Positions 7,399-14,970 of a stretch of 16,556 bases of DNA are shown piece after piece. This DNA comes from JBLIKP01 sp047635375 (GTDB taxonomy: Bacteria; Bacteroidota; Bacteroidia; Sphingobacteriales; Sphingobacteriaceae): positions 1-16,556 of the forward strand of contig JBLIKP010000054.1 in the NCBI GenBank assembly GCA_047635375.1. The letters run 5' to 3'. The notes under the pieces are model-generated. The model did no database searches and was not told where the DNA came from. It was given only the letters and a program-made list of their open reading frames with translations. Position 1 is the first letter of the stretch, and the number at the start of each line of letters is the position of its first letter. The translations under genes were made by a program, and so were the position numbers.

Positions 7399-7875
7399 AT
7401 GAAAAAAGAGGGCGAAAATTACGAGCTTGATAATACGGACCTTGGGATTTTAAATATCTTAATGAAAGATGCCAAAACACCATATACTATTATAGGTGAA
7501 AAGCTCTTTGTTTCGGCGGGAACAGTTCATGTCCGGATGAAGAAAATGGAGAAACTTGGGATTATTAAAACTTCTACCCTTAATATAGATTATTCGAAAA
7601 TCGGATATGACGTAACCGCTTTTATAGGCATATACTTAAACAGCAGTCAGTATTACGACTCGGTTGTAGAGCAATTAAAAGAAATACCCGAAGTCACGGA
7701 CATACATTACACCACAGGTGCTTATAGTATGTTCGGGAAAATTGTTTGCCGGGACACCAGACATTTAAGGACTGTTCTTCACGACAAACTTCAGAAAGTT
7801 GAAGGGATACAACGAACCGACACTTTAATATCACTTGAAGAAAGTATCAATCGATCTATTGACTTAGTAAGTTGA
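7399..7875 (+). CDS. Lrp/AsnC family transcriptional regulator
   Basis: The 158-residue protein has the two-domain layout of the family. A winged helix-turn-helix comes first (about 10-60: LDNTDLGILNILMKDAKTPY, then TVHVRMKKMEKLGII, with VSAGTVHVRMKKME as the recognition helix). A RAM ligand-binding and oligomerisation domain follows (about 70-150), with the TTGAYSMFGKIVC turn where related proteins bind amino acids. These proteins form octamers or dimers and change DNA binding in response to an amino acid. The effector cannot be named from the sequence. It is transcribed away from the tRNA-like RNA and ileS, with an inverted-repeat array in between. No gene follows closely on the same strand, so it is probably monocistronic. 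Length is normal and the ATG start is well placed. Confidence 0.93.
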   Translation: MKKEGENYELDNTDLGILNILMKDAKTPYTIIGEKLFVSAGTVHVRMKKMEKLGIIKTSTLNIDYSKIGYDVTAFIGIYLNSSQYYDSVVEQLKEIPEVTDIHYTTGAYSMFGKIVCRDTRHLRTVLHDKLQKVEGIQRTDTLISLEESINRSIDLVS

Positions 7876-7895
7876 AGCAAGAGAATGTAATCCTG

Positions 7896-7943
7896 CTCCA
7901 AGCCTTCCATCAGGGTCCTCGTCGAGAGACCCGGAGGGAAGAT
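7896..7943. repeat. Intergenic hairpin repeat, copy 1
   Basis: This 48-bp unit matches 8090-8137 at 45 of 48 positions. It contains inverted arms 7904-7917 and 7928-7941, with two mismatches in this copy, around a 10-nt loop. It lies 20 nt after the Lrp/AsnC stop and may act as its transcript end, but no T-tract follows. The arrangement resembles REP-type or other small intergenic palindromic repeats. Confidence 0.75.
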
Positions 7944-8025
7944 TAACCAGTCATCTAGAGCTCCGTCGTAAGATAGACAGTGTTAAAGGGGATTTAGTCC
8001 GGGAGCATCGTTTCTCTTTATCCAA

Positions 8026-8051
8026 TCAGGGCCTCCTGAAAGGGACCCTGA
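8026..8051. other. Third hairpin between the two repeats
   Basis: TCAGGG (8026-8031) pairs with CCCTGA (8046-8051), with a further CCT/AGG pair inside. The arm shares the CAGGG(T/C)CCTC wording of repeat copy 1, so it may be a more diverged relative of the same element. The rest of 7944-8089 shows no reading frame or RNA signature that I recognise. Confidence 0.45.
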
Positions 8052-8089
8052 CTACCCCATCCTATATCGAATTTCGATTTCTTGCGTGC

Positions 8090-8137
8090 CTCCAAGCCTT
8101 CCCTCCGGGTCCTCTTCGAGAGACCCGGAGGGAAGAT
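8090..8137. repeat. Intergenic hairpin repeat, copy 2 (perfect 14-bp stem)
   Basis: The arms CTTCCCTCCGGGTC (8098-8111) and its exact reverse complement (8122-8135) enclose the loop ctcttcgaga. It is in direct orientation to copy 1, 194 nt downstream. The three differences from copy 1 include two in the left arm that spoil pairing there, so copy 2 is the intact form. The high GC content stands out from the AT-rich surroundings. Confidence 0.8.
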
Positions 8138-8174
8138 AATAAACCATTAATATTGAGTGGAATTAGGGCGTTTT

Positions 8175-8211
8175 AAAAGGATCGGAAAAAAAATACCGAT
8201 TATCCTTTTTT
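8175..8211 (+). terminator. Terminator-like hairpin upstream of rplS
   Basis: AAAAGGAT (8175-8182) pairs with ATCCTTTT (8202-8209), and CGG (8183-8185) with CCG (8196-8198), leaving a 3-nt bulge. The T-run is mostly used in the stem and only two T follow, so strength is doubtful. It may shield rplS from upstream transcription. Confidence 0.4.
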
Positions 8212-8229
8212 CACCCCGATAATTTTCCG

Positions 8230-8237
8230 TAATATTG
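8230..8237 (+). promoter_or_regulatory. Possible -7 element of rplS
   Basis: TAATATTG matches TAnnTTTG at all but one position. It lies 18 nt after a T-run and just before the leader hairpin. A start near 8242-8245 would give a leader of about 40 nt. Motif-only evidence. Confidence 0.35.
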
Positions 8238-8242
8238 CAGTC

Positions 8243-8266
8243 CTTTTTGACGCCTAAGTCAAAGAG
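8243..8266 (+). promoter_or_regulatory. rplS leader hairpin, candidate L19 autoregulatory element
   Basis: CTTTTTGAC (8243-8251) and GTCAAAGAG (8258-8266) form a 9-bp stem with one G-U pair and the 6-nt loop GCCTAA. It ends 18 nt before the rplS ATG and falls right at the start of the predicted transcript. Ribosomal-protein leaders are often bound by the protein they encode, and an L19 leader class has been described for Flavobacteria. I cannot test here whether this hairpin belongs to it. Confidence 0.5.
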
Positions 8267-8284
8267 CATAAAGAGATATCAAAA

Positions 8285-8632
8285 ATGGATTTAGTAAAAT
8301 TTGTAGAGCAGCAAGTAGAACGCAAAGAACTACCTGATTTCAAGTCAGGTGATAACATCACCGTGCACTATCAAATTAAAGAGGGGGAAAAAGTACGTAC
8401 TCAGTTATTTAAGGGTACTGTAATTCAACGCAAAGGTAAAGGTGGCGCTGACGATACTTTCACAGTTAGAAAAATTGCTAGCGGTGTTGGAGTTGAGCGT
8501 ATCTTCCCGGTAAACTCCCTATTTATAGAAAAAATTGAAGTTAACGCCCGCGGTAAGGTGCGTCGTGCTAAACTATTTTATCTTCGTGATAAGATTGGTA
8601 AGAAAGCAAGAATTAAAGAAAAAAGAGGATAG
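8285..8632 (+). CDS. rplS: Large ribosomal subunit protein bL19
   Basis: The 115-residue protein carries the L19 signature throughout: GDNITVHYQIKEGEKVRTQ, FKGTVIQRKGKGGADDTFT, FTVRKIASGVGVERIFPVNS and a basic tail (KVRRAKLFYLRDKIGKKARI). L19 sits at the interface of the 50S and 30S subunits. Length matches the bacterial family (about 115 residues). It is a single-gene transcript: a hairpin leader lies before it and a strong terminator begins 18 nt after the stop. In many bacteria rplS is linked to trmD and rimM; here it is not. Confidence 0.97.
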   Translation: MDLVKFVEQQVERKELPDFKSGDNITVHYQIKEGEKVRTQLFKGTVIQRKGKGGADDTFTVRKIASGVGVERIFPVNSLFIEKIEVNARGKVRRAKLFYLRDKIGKKARIKEKRG

Positions 8633-8650
8633 TAGATATTCCTTTATTGA

Positions 8651-8680
8651 GCCCTCCCAATCCAGGAGGGCTTTTTTTTT
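8651..8680 (+). terminator. Rho-independent terminator of rplS
   Basis: GCCCTCC (8651-8657) pairs perfectly with GGAGGGC (8665-8671) around a 7-nt loop and is followed by nine T (8672-8680). It stands 18 nt after the rplS stop codon. Confidence 0.93.
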
Positions 8681-8761
8681 GTTTTAGTCCTTGGGTATTG
8701 GGTGAAATCCCTATGCTTTTCCAAATCTGGACTTCCATAAAATTTAGAATAATTTGTAGCT

Positions 8762-9991
8762 ATGAGAGATCTTTTAAAGAAATTTGAAAATAAACAACCG
8801 GAGATTGTATTTGAATGGAACGACCCAGAAACCGAAGCAGTTGGATGGGTAGTGATAAATTCACTTCGCGGTGGCGCTGCCGGTGGCGGAACCAGAATGC
8901 GTGTCGGCCTTGATAAAAGAGAGGTAGAATCTCTTGCAAAAACCATGGAAGTTAAGTTCAGTGTTTCTGGACCTCAAATTGGTGGAGCGAAATCTGGAAT
9001 CAACTTTGACCCAAACGACCCTCGTAAGCGTGGCGTTTTAGAACGTTGGTATAAAGCCGTTATTCCATTATTAAAGAATTACTACGGTACAGGTGGTGAT
9101 TTAAACATTGATGAAATACACGAAGTAATTCCTATTACTGAAGATTTCGGTTTATGGCATCCACAAGAAGGTGTAATTAACGGTCACTTCAATTCTCGTG
9201 AAAACGAAAAAATCCACCAAATCGGACAATTACGTGCCGGTGTCTCTAAAATTGTAGAAGACCAATTTTACACTCCTGGAGATGGCGGAAGATACATGGT
9301 AGCCGATTTAATTACAGGTTACGGTGTTTCTGAATCTGTTCGTCACTTTTACGACTTAAACGGAGGAGATCTTAAAGGAAAGAAAGTTATAATCCAAGGA
9401 TGGGGAAATGTTGGCTCAGCTGCGGCGTGTTACTTAACTCAAGCAGGTGCTAAAATCGTAGGTATCATTGACCGTGTAGGTGGATTAATTAACACTGAAG
9501 GTTTCGGAATCGAAGAAACGACTCAACTTTTCCATAATAAAGAAGGCAATAAGCTAGTTGCCGATAACATGTTATCTTTTGACGAAGTAAATGCAAAAAT
9601 CTGGGACATCGAAGCTGATGTTTTCATTCCTGCAGCTGCTAGTCGTCTTGTAACTAAAGATCAAGTTGATCGCCTGTTGGCCAAAGGACTTGAAATCGTT
9701 GCTTGTGGTGCTAACGTACCGTTTGCTGATGAGGAAATTTTCATGGGTCCAATTACTGAACACACTGACAAGAACTTAAGCTTAATACCAGATTTCATTT
9801 CAAACTGTGGAATGGCAAGAGTTTTTGCATACCTGATGCAACCTGGGGTTGAAGTTTCTGATGAGGCTATTTTCACTGATTGCTCGAACACAATCCGAAA
9901 AGGATTAGAGGAAGTTCACGCGATAAACAAAACTCGCAAAGACTTCACTAACTCTGCTTTTACAATCGCATTAAAAAAATTATTACCATAA
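8762..9991 (+). CDS. Glu/Leu/Phe/Val-type NAD(P)-dependent amino-acid dehydrogenase
   Basis: This cytosolic enzyme would deaminate an L-amino acid to its 2-oxo acid with NAD(P)+, or run in reverse. The 409-residue sequence has both family domains. The N-terminal dimerisation and substrate domain contains GGAAGGGTRM (37-46), Lys65, the catalytic-loop lysine in GGAKSGI (Lys77) and the acid in GTGGDLN (Asp113). The Rossmann domain has GWGNVG (213-218) with Asp237 at the end of the second strand, which favours NAD+ over NADP+, and GANVP (316-320). Overall similarity is to the short Bacteroidetes members, not the 450-residue hexameric glutamate dehydrogenases, so the substrate (Glu, Leu, Val or Phe) is left open. 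A stop at 9991 and the MscS-type gene 11 nt later suggest co-transcription. No convincing promoter was found in 8681-8761. Confidence 0.9.
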   Translation: MRDLLKKFENKQPEIVFEWNDPETEAVGWVVINSLRGGAAGGGTRMRVGLDKREVESLAKTMEVKFSVSGPQIGGAKSGINFDPNDPRKRGVLERWYKAVIPLLKNYYGTGGDLNIDEIHEVIPITEDFGLWHPQEGVINGHFNSRENEKIHQIGQLRAGVSKIVEDQFYTPGDGGRYMVADLITGYGVSESVRHFYDLNGGDLKGKKVIIQGWGNVGSAAACYLTQAGAKIVGIIDRVGGLINTEGFGIEETTQLFHNKEGNKLVADNMLSFDEVNAKIWDIEADVFIPAAASRLVTKDQVDRLLAKGLEIVACGANVPFADEEIFMGPITEHTDKNLSLIPDFISNCGMARVFAYLMQPGVEVSDEAIFTDCSNTIRKGLEEVHAINKTRKDFTNSAFTIALKKLLP

Positions 9992-10002
9992 AATAAGCCT
10001 CC

Positions 10003-11124
10003 ATGGAGTTTTCAAAAATGCTTGAACAATCTTATTGGGGAAATCCAGGGGAAGCCTATGTTTGGTTTTTCGGAATTCTAATAGTTGGTTTTGTATTTAA
10101 AAAGATAATCTCCACCATAATTGGAAGGTTAATTTATTGGATGTTTAAGAAGTCGACAAAGGATGTAGAGCCGGGCCGTTTCGTGACGATGATTCTATTT
10201 CCTTTGGAGGTTTTAGTGGTATTATTAGCATTATTTTTCGCCACCCACAATCTTGACCACCCACTTCAAGAAGTAATATTCACCTTAAAGGAAAAAGATT
10301 ACACCGTCAAAATGGTATTTGATAGGGTTTTTCAAACCATAATGGTATTTACCTTTACCTGGCTTTTGGTGAAAATTGTGGAAGTTGTTTCCTTGGTGTT
10401 TGAATTAAGAGCGCTTAGAACAAAGGGTACTACTGATGACCAAATTGTTTTCTTTGTTAGAGAACTAAGCAAGTTTTTCGTTATCACTTTTGGTATCCTT
10501 CTACTTGTTGGGGTTGTTTTTGGAATAAATGTTGCCGGTCTATTAGCTGGTTTAGGGATTGGTGGAATCGCTATTGCATTGGCTGCCAAAGAAAGCATAG
10601 AAAATCTACTAGCGAGTTTTACAATTTTCTTCGACAAACCTTTTGTTCTAGGTGATTTAGTAACAGTTGATGGTTATACTGGGGTAATTGAAAAAGTTGG
10701 CTTTAGAAGCACTAGGCTAAGAACCCTTGAAAAAAGCTACATCACTCTTCCCAATAAGAAAATGATTGACCAAGCTTTGGATAACCTGACATTAAGGACT
10801 TCAAGGAGAGTTTCTTTTCACTTGGGCCTAACCTATGACACTACTCCAAACCAAATCAAAGCTATTGTTGCAGACATCAAGAAAGTTATCGATAGTGAGG
10901 AATTGACACTTGGCGACCGAAATGTAAATTTTGAAAACTTCGGCGACAGCGCACTTAACATTTTAATAATTTACTTTATTAACACCACCGAATGGGACGA
11001 ATACCTAGATATTCGTGAAAAAGTAAATTATGAAATTATGGAGATTGTCGAGAAGCACGGATCAAGTATTGCTTTCCCTACTCGAACTTTACACTTAATC
11101 AACGAAAGTACGACGCAAGATTAA
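10003..11124 (+). CDS. MscS-family small-conductance mechanosensitive channel
   Basis: The 373-residue membrane protein opens under membrane tension and releases solutes on hypo-osmotic shock. Hydrophobic segments are seen at about 20-41, 59-80, 110-135, 156-176 and 178-208. The last is the pore-lining segment with the Gly/Ala pattern typical of MscS (GLLAGLGIGGIAIALAAKES). It is followed by the conserved entry to the beta domain, FFDKPFVLGDLVTVDGYTG (209-227), then GFRSTRLRT and LPNKK, and a C-terminal alpha/beta domain. Two or three extra N-terminal helices make it longer than E. coli MscS (286 residues). It begins 11 nt after the dehydrogenase gene, probably one operon, and its stop codon (11122-11124) overlaps the stop codon of the opposing glycosyltransferase gene. 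Confidence 0.93.
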   Translation: MEFSKMLEQSYWGNPGEAYVWFFGILIVGFVFKKIISTIIGRLIYWMFKKSTKDVEPGRFVTMILFPLEVLVVLLALFFATHNLDHPLQEVIFTLKEKDYTVKMVFDRVFQTIMVFTFTWLLVKIVEVVSLVFELRALRTKGTTDDQIVFFVRELSKFFVITFGILLLVGVVFGINVAGLLAGLGIGGIAIALAAKESIENLLASFTIFFDKPFVLGDLVTVDGYTGVIEKVGFRSTRLRTLEKSYITLPNKKMIDQALDNLTLRTSRRVSFHLGLTYDTTPNQIKAIVADIKKVIDSEELTLGDRNVNFENFGDSALNILIIYFINTTEWDEYLDIREKVNYEIMEIVEKHGSSIAFPTRTLHLINESTTQD

Positions 11125-12011
11125 AGTCGGCAAAGCAGACCTAGTTTATATAGGTCAAAGAGCTTTAGTGACGGGTTTTTACCTGTTAAATTCCACCTTA
11201 AAATTGGCTTGATAATCCTGAATTTTAAGGCGAAAACTGGTTGTAAGCCAATTTTTTTTATCCAAGAATACCACTTCACCAATTTCACCTCTTCAAATAA
11301 CCCCATGTATTGCGGTTGCTTATGAATAAGCATCTTTAAGTTCATCACACCTTGCTCGGTTTTTTCTAAAAACACTTCGGCACTTTCTAACCCTTCGTGG
11401 ATTAAAGGATTATCGATATGTGTAATAACATGCCCTTTTTCCTTTATTGCCAATCCGAATAAAGTATCCTCATGCCCATATCGGGTGAGACTTTCGTCGA
11501 ATTTTACCGTTAAGAACAGCTCCTTATCGATTAGTAAATTATTGGTTGTTATCGCGAAGTTAGGTCTGTCATTGCGCTCTTTTGATGATTTCATTTCGCG
11601 GTGTGTTCCATAATGCCAGCGAAGGAAATGATCTTTAATCATTGGTGGAGCACTCCTATACCCTGTGCCTCCACAAGCCACAATTCCGTGATTTAATATG
11701 TTGAGGTAACGCTGCAGAAATTCAGTACCTGGAAGGCTGCTATCACAATCCAAGAATAAAATGTAGGGAAATTTAGCGTCCTCGGCTAATCTGTTGCGGA
11801 TTTTAGCCCTTCCCAAGTTTTCAGGGTGCTCTTTATAGCTCACCTTCTCTAGCCTATTTAAAGGCTTGTTAATGGCCTTTTGCGCTTCCGCGGAAGCGTC
11901 ATCGTGAACAATGATTTCAAATTCCACACTAGCCCTTAAACCCTGCTCAATTAGACTTTCCACCAGTGGGAGGACATTGTAATTGAAAACAGGGATAAGA
12001 ATTGATAACAT
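11121..12011 (-). CDS. Family 2 glycosyltransferase
   Basis: The 296-residue protein begins with the GT-A nucleotide-sugar fold: LSILIPVFN (2-10), IIVHDDAS (33-40), ENLGRAKIRN (64-73) and the metal-binding DxD as LFLDCDSSLP (Asp88, Asp90). Further on, TTNNLLIDK (155-163) and GHEDTLFG (179-186) match the acceptor-side and catalytic acidic region of GT2 enzymes. It would transfer a sugar from a nucleotide donor to an envelope glycan or protein; neither donor nor acceptor can be named. No transmembrane helix is obvious, so it is probably peripheral to the inner membrane. No other glycan gene is adjacent. A candidate promoter overlaps the terminator of the M16 gene upstream, so it may be transcribed alone. 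A 16-bp palindrome encoding Ala-Ser-Ala-Glu-Ala lies near residues 39-43. Confidence 0.92.
   Translation of the reverse strand: MLSILIPVFNYNVLPLVESLIEQGLRASVEFEIIVHDDASAEAQKAINKPLNRLEKVSYKEHPENLGRAKIRNRLAEDAKFPYILFLDCDSSLPGTEFLQRYLNILNHGIVACGGTGYRSAPPMIKDHFLRWHYGTHREMKSSKERNDRPNFAITTNNLLIDKELFLTVKFDESLTRYGHEDTLFGLAIKEKGHVITHIDNPLIHEGLESAEVFLEKTEQGVMNLKMLIHKQPQYMGLFEEVKLVKWYSWIKKIGLQPVFALKFRIIKPILRWNLTGKNPSLKLFDLYKLGLLCRL
11883..11898. repeat. 16-bp perfect palindrome inside the glycosyltransferase gene
   Basis: CGCTTCCGCGGAAGCG is self-complementary and encodes Ala-Ser-Ala-Glu-Ala on the minus strand, as does the ileS copy at 5253-5266. The flanking codons differ, so the genes are not homologous there; only the palindrome and two adjacent bases are shared. 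Confidence 0.75.
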
Positions 12012-12029
12012 AGGATTTAAAAACGTTCC

Positions 12030-12062
12030 GAAAGATATTAATTAAAGCGGGTTAAAAACAAA
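12030..12062 (-). promoter_or_regulatory. Candidate promoter of the glycosyltransferase gene
   Basis: On the minus strand TTTG (12062-12059), a 21-nt spacer and TATCTTTC (12037-12030) fit the Bacteroidetes pattern with one mismatch. The start point would lie about 10-15 nt before the ATG at 12011. The -33 box is part of the T-tract of the preceding gene's terminator. Confidence 0.5.
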
Positions 12063-12090
12063 AGTGCCCCGAAAAAAACTTCCGAGGCAC
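12053..12090 (-). terminator. Intrinsic terminator of the M16 peptidase gene
   Basis: GTGCC plus CG (12090-12083 side) pairs with CG plus GGCAC (12071-12064 side) across one mismatch, with a loop containing seven T. The minus-strand sequence after the stem is TTTTGTTTTT. It lies 20 nt beyond the M16 stop codon. Confidence 0.7.
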
Positions 12091-12109
12091 CATTGAAGTT
12101 TCTTTTTAT

Positions 12110-14947
12110 TTAGTTGATAATTTCACCATTGGTATCAACCATAACAAGTTCGTAACCAAGATCAGTTAACTTCTCCTTGTTAGAAGCTGCGTCACCTACA
12201 ACCACGATATACATATTGTCGGTTTTCACATACTTCCTAGCAAGCTCATCAATTTCCCTTTTAGAAATACTTGCCAAAATCTTTTGCTGATTTTTCACGA
12301 AGTTCTTATCCAAATCGTATTTCACAATTTGATTAAGGAAACCTGCTTTTTGTGAAGGAGTTTCGTATTTCAGAGCATCACGTTGACCGATTGACTTTTT
12401 AAGGAATGCAACTTCGTCGTTGGTAATTCCTTGAGTTCTGAAAGTAGTCATCTCACGCATAAACTCAATCACAGACTCTGCAGTAGCATCAGCTCTAACA
12501 CCAGCACTTGCTTGAAATGGGCCAGGCAATGATCCTGAGCTAAATCCAGAACGAGCGCCGTAGGTATACCCTTTGTCTTCACGTAAATTTAAATTGATAC
12601 GGCTGTTAAACATTCCACCCATGGTGTAGTTCATCAGGTTTGTTTTGAAATACTCACCTGTTGCGTCATAAGGTAAATCGGTCAGGTAACCAATACGGAT
12701 TTCAGACTGTGGTGCATTAGGCTTATCTACCAAGTAAACTTTTGTTTTTGCTGGCAATTCAATTTTCGATAGAGAGGCTAACTCAGCTTTCTCGCCATTC
12801 CAAGAATTAAGGAAGCTTAACTTAGCCATCACATTTTTCTCTGGAGCAGAGCTTACAATTACAGCAGTTGCCATTTTAGGGCTGAAGTATTTTGCGTAGA
12901 AAGACTTAACATCATCTAAAGTGATATTTGTTACCGTTTCGACTGTTCCTTCAGAAGGAGTCGCGTAAATATCACTTCCATAAAGAAGCTTACCGAAAAC
13001 TTTATCGGCTATTGCTGATGGCTGCTTGGCACCTGCTGAGATATTTTCGATTTGTTGTTTTTTCAATCGGTCGAAATCCTCATCCGCGAAAGCAGGTCTT
13101 AACATTACTTCTTCCACAATTTTCAGGGTAGCGTCTAAGTTTTTTGTTAACGTTTGCACGTAAACCACCACTTCACTGCTGCTTGAACCTACAGAAACAG
13201 AACTTCCTAGTAGATCTAAAGCATTGCTCAACTCCTCAACTGAAAAGTTCTTAGTTCCCTCGTTCATCATCGCTGCCATCAAAGAGGCTACACCAGCTTT
13301 ATCAGCCATTGAAGCCTCGGCACGGTGACCACCTTCAATACGGACTTGTAAGGCTGTAGTCGGAGTTTCGGTCATTTGCGTACCGATAATTGTTAGGCCA
13401 TTTTTCAAGGTTTTCGTGAAATATTCAGGAACCTTAACAACCGGGTTTGGACCAGAAGCTGGGCGCTGACTACGATCGAAATTATCTTTTGGCTTATTGT
13501 AGGTTAATCCGTCGTAATCAACTTTTCTTAGTCCTTCTGCTTTCTTTTGAATTTCGTAATTGCTTGCCTTAGCAACGATACCTTCTTGCCCTTCTGGAAC
13601 GACACTTAAAATAACCGCTGGCTTATTTTTTATGTAGGCCTCATAAACACGTTTTACATCGGCCATGGTTAGTGCACGGTAAGCCTCAAGCTCTTTTTTG
13701 ATGTAATTTGGGTTACCTGTGAAGGTTTGGTAATTTGCTAATTGAGCAACCTTACCGTCTACTGAAGCTAATCCATTAATGGTATTAGCTTCATATTGGG
13801 CTTTAAATCTGTCTATTGCTTCTTGCGTAATTCCTGATTTCTCAAAATCAACAAGTGCTTCTTTGATTTCATTTTCAAAATCTGAAAGACTTTGACCTGG
13901 GAACGGAAGAACAAACATGATAATCTCACCAGAAAGTTCGCTGTTGTTATTGAAAATACTCGATTGAATTGCTTTTTGAGTTTTTACAAAACGCTTGTAG
14001 AAAAAACTATTTTTTCCTTGACCAATGATTTCAGCAAGACATCCCAAAGCAGCAGCATCAGGGTGGTTTTCCTCAACTGTTGGGTAAGAAAGTAAAAGTG
14101 CTGGGAAGCGGATGTTATTATCTACATAGTGTACATAACGATCTTTGTCCAATTTAGCAGGCATTTTGACCATGTTGGTCACTTCTGGACCGCGAGGAAT
14201 ATTTCCAAAATACTTTTCAACTAGCTTAATTACTTCTTGTGGATTAACATCTCCACCAATTGTAATCACTGCATTATTTGGTCCGTACCAACGTAAAAAA
14301 AAGTTTTTTAAATCGTTTACATCAACTGAGTTTAGATCTTCTAAATAACCAATTGTTGGCCATGAGTATGGGTGCCCGTATGGGTAAAGGTTCTTACCTA
14401 ACATTTCGAAAATACGGCCGTAAGGCGCGTTGTCTACACGTTGTCCACGTTCGTTCTTTACAGTTTCACGTTGAACTTCAAATTTCTCTTGAGTAACGGC
14501 ATCAAGAAGATACCCCATTCTATCGGCTTCAAGCCAAAGTGCAGTCTCCAATTGATTGCTAGGAAGTGTTTCGAAATAGTTTGTACGGTCATTATTTGTG
14601 GTACCGTTTAGTGTTCCACCTGCTTCTGTTACGATTTTAAAATGCTCTTCATCAGCAACGTGATCAGTCCCTTGGAACATCATGTGTTCGAAAAAGTGAG
14701 CGAAACCAGATTTACCAACTTCTTCTCTTGCAGAACCTACATGGTAGGTAACATCAACTTTTACTATAGGATCTGAATGATCCTCGTGAATCACAAGGGT
14801 AAGCCCGTTATCCATTTGGTACTTCTCATAAGGGATAACCACTTCGTCACCAGATTTAGTGACTTTTTCTATAAGTTTTGTCTGCGCTACGGCAACCGAA
14901 GAAATGGTTACTCCAGCCAACAGTAGCAGGGATGCTAATCGATTCAT
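12110..14947 (-). CDS. Secreted M16 family metallopeptidase, two-module
   Basis: This 945-residue zinc peptidase of the insulinase/pitrilysin family carries two M16 halves in one chain. Residues 1-21 form a Sec signal peptide ending Ala-Val-Ala-Gln, with no lipobox cysteine, so it should be periplasmic. The first half has the inverted zinc motif HFFEH (84-88) and the distal glutamate in QRETVKNERGQ (Glu161 or Glu166). The second half (from about 495) aligns to the same point but reads SLMAAMMNEGT where the first has HFFEHMMFQGT, so it lacks catalytic residues. It keeps the KGYTYGARS element that helps bind substrate in the inactive half. Such enzymes degrade peptides inside a closed chamber. 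The gene has its own terminator and a TAAGTTTG -7 element upstream, so it is likely monocistronic. It is transcribed divergently from the histidine kinase gene. Confidence 0.95.
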   Translation of the reverse strand: MNRLASLLLLAGVTISSVAVAQTKLIEKVTKSGDEVVIPYEKYQMDNGLTLVIHEDHSDPIVKVDVTYHVGSAREEVGKSGFAHFFEHMMFQGTDHVADEEHFKIVTEAGGTLNGTTNNDRTNYFETLPSNQLETALWLEADRMGYLLDAVTQEKFEVQRETVKNERGQRVDNAPYGRIFEMLGKNLYPYGHPYSWPTIGYLEDLNSVDVNDLKNFFLRWYGPNNAVITIGGDVNPQEVIKLVEKYFGNIPRGPEVTNMVKMPAKLDKDRYVHYVDNNIRFPALLLSYPTVEENHPDAAALGCLAEIIGQGKNSFFYKRFVKTQKAIQSSIFNNNSELSGEIIMFVLPFPGQSLSDFENEIKEALVDFEKSGITQEAIDRFKAQYEANTINGLASVDGKVAQLANYQTFTGNPNYIKKELEAYRALTMADVKRVYEAYIKNKPAVILSVVPEGQEGIVAKASNYEIQKKAEGLRKVDYDGLTYNKPKDNFDRSQRPASGPNPVVKVPEYFTKTLKNGLTIIGTQMTETPTTALQVRIEGGHRAEASMADKAGVASLMAAMMNEGTKNFSVEELSNALDLLGSSVSVGSSSSEVVVYVQTLTKNLDATLKIVEEVMLRPAFADEDFDRLKKQQIENISAGAKQPSAIADKVFGKLLYGSDIYATPSEGTVETVTNITLDDVKSFYAKYFSPKMATAVIVSSAPEKNVMAKLSFLNSWNGEKAELASLSKIELPAKTKVYLVDKPNAPQSEIRIGYLTDLPYDATGEYFKTNLMNYTMGGMFNSRINLNLREDKGYTYGARSGFSSGSLPGPFQASAGVRADATAESVIEFMREMTTFRTQGITNDEVAFLKKSIGQRDALKYETPSQKAGFLNQIVKYDLDKNFVKNQQKILASISKREIDELARKYVKTDNMYIVVVGDAASNKEKLTDLGYELVMVDTNGEIIN

Positions 14948-14970
14948 GGTGATTTTTTTTTGATGAACAA

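Noticed and set aside
7896..8137. CRISPR array
   Set aside because: There are only two complete copies, the spacing of 194 nt is irregular for a CRISPR, the units form long self-complementary hairpins and no cas gene is near.
8644..8946. Minus-strand reading frame of 100 codons before the dehydrogenase
   Set aside because: It covers the rplS terminator and the start of the well-supported dehydrogenase gene and shows no domain.
12928..14496. Several 60-75 codon plus-strand frames inside the M16 gene
   Set aside because: They are antisense shadows of a strongly conserved peptidase and have no start context or family signal.
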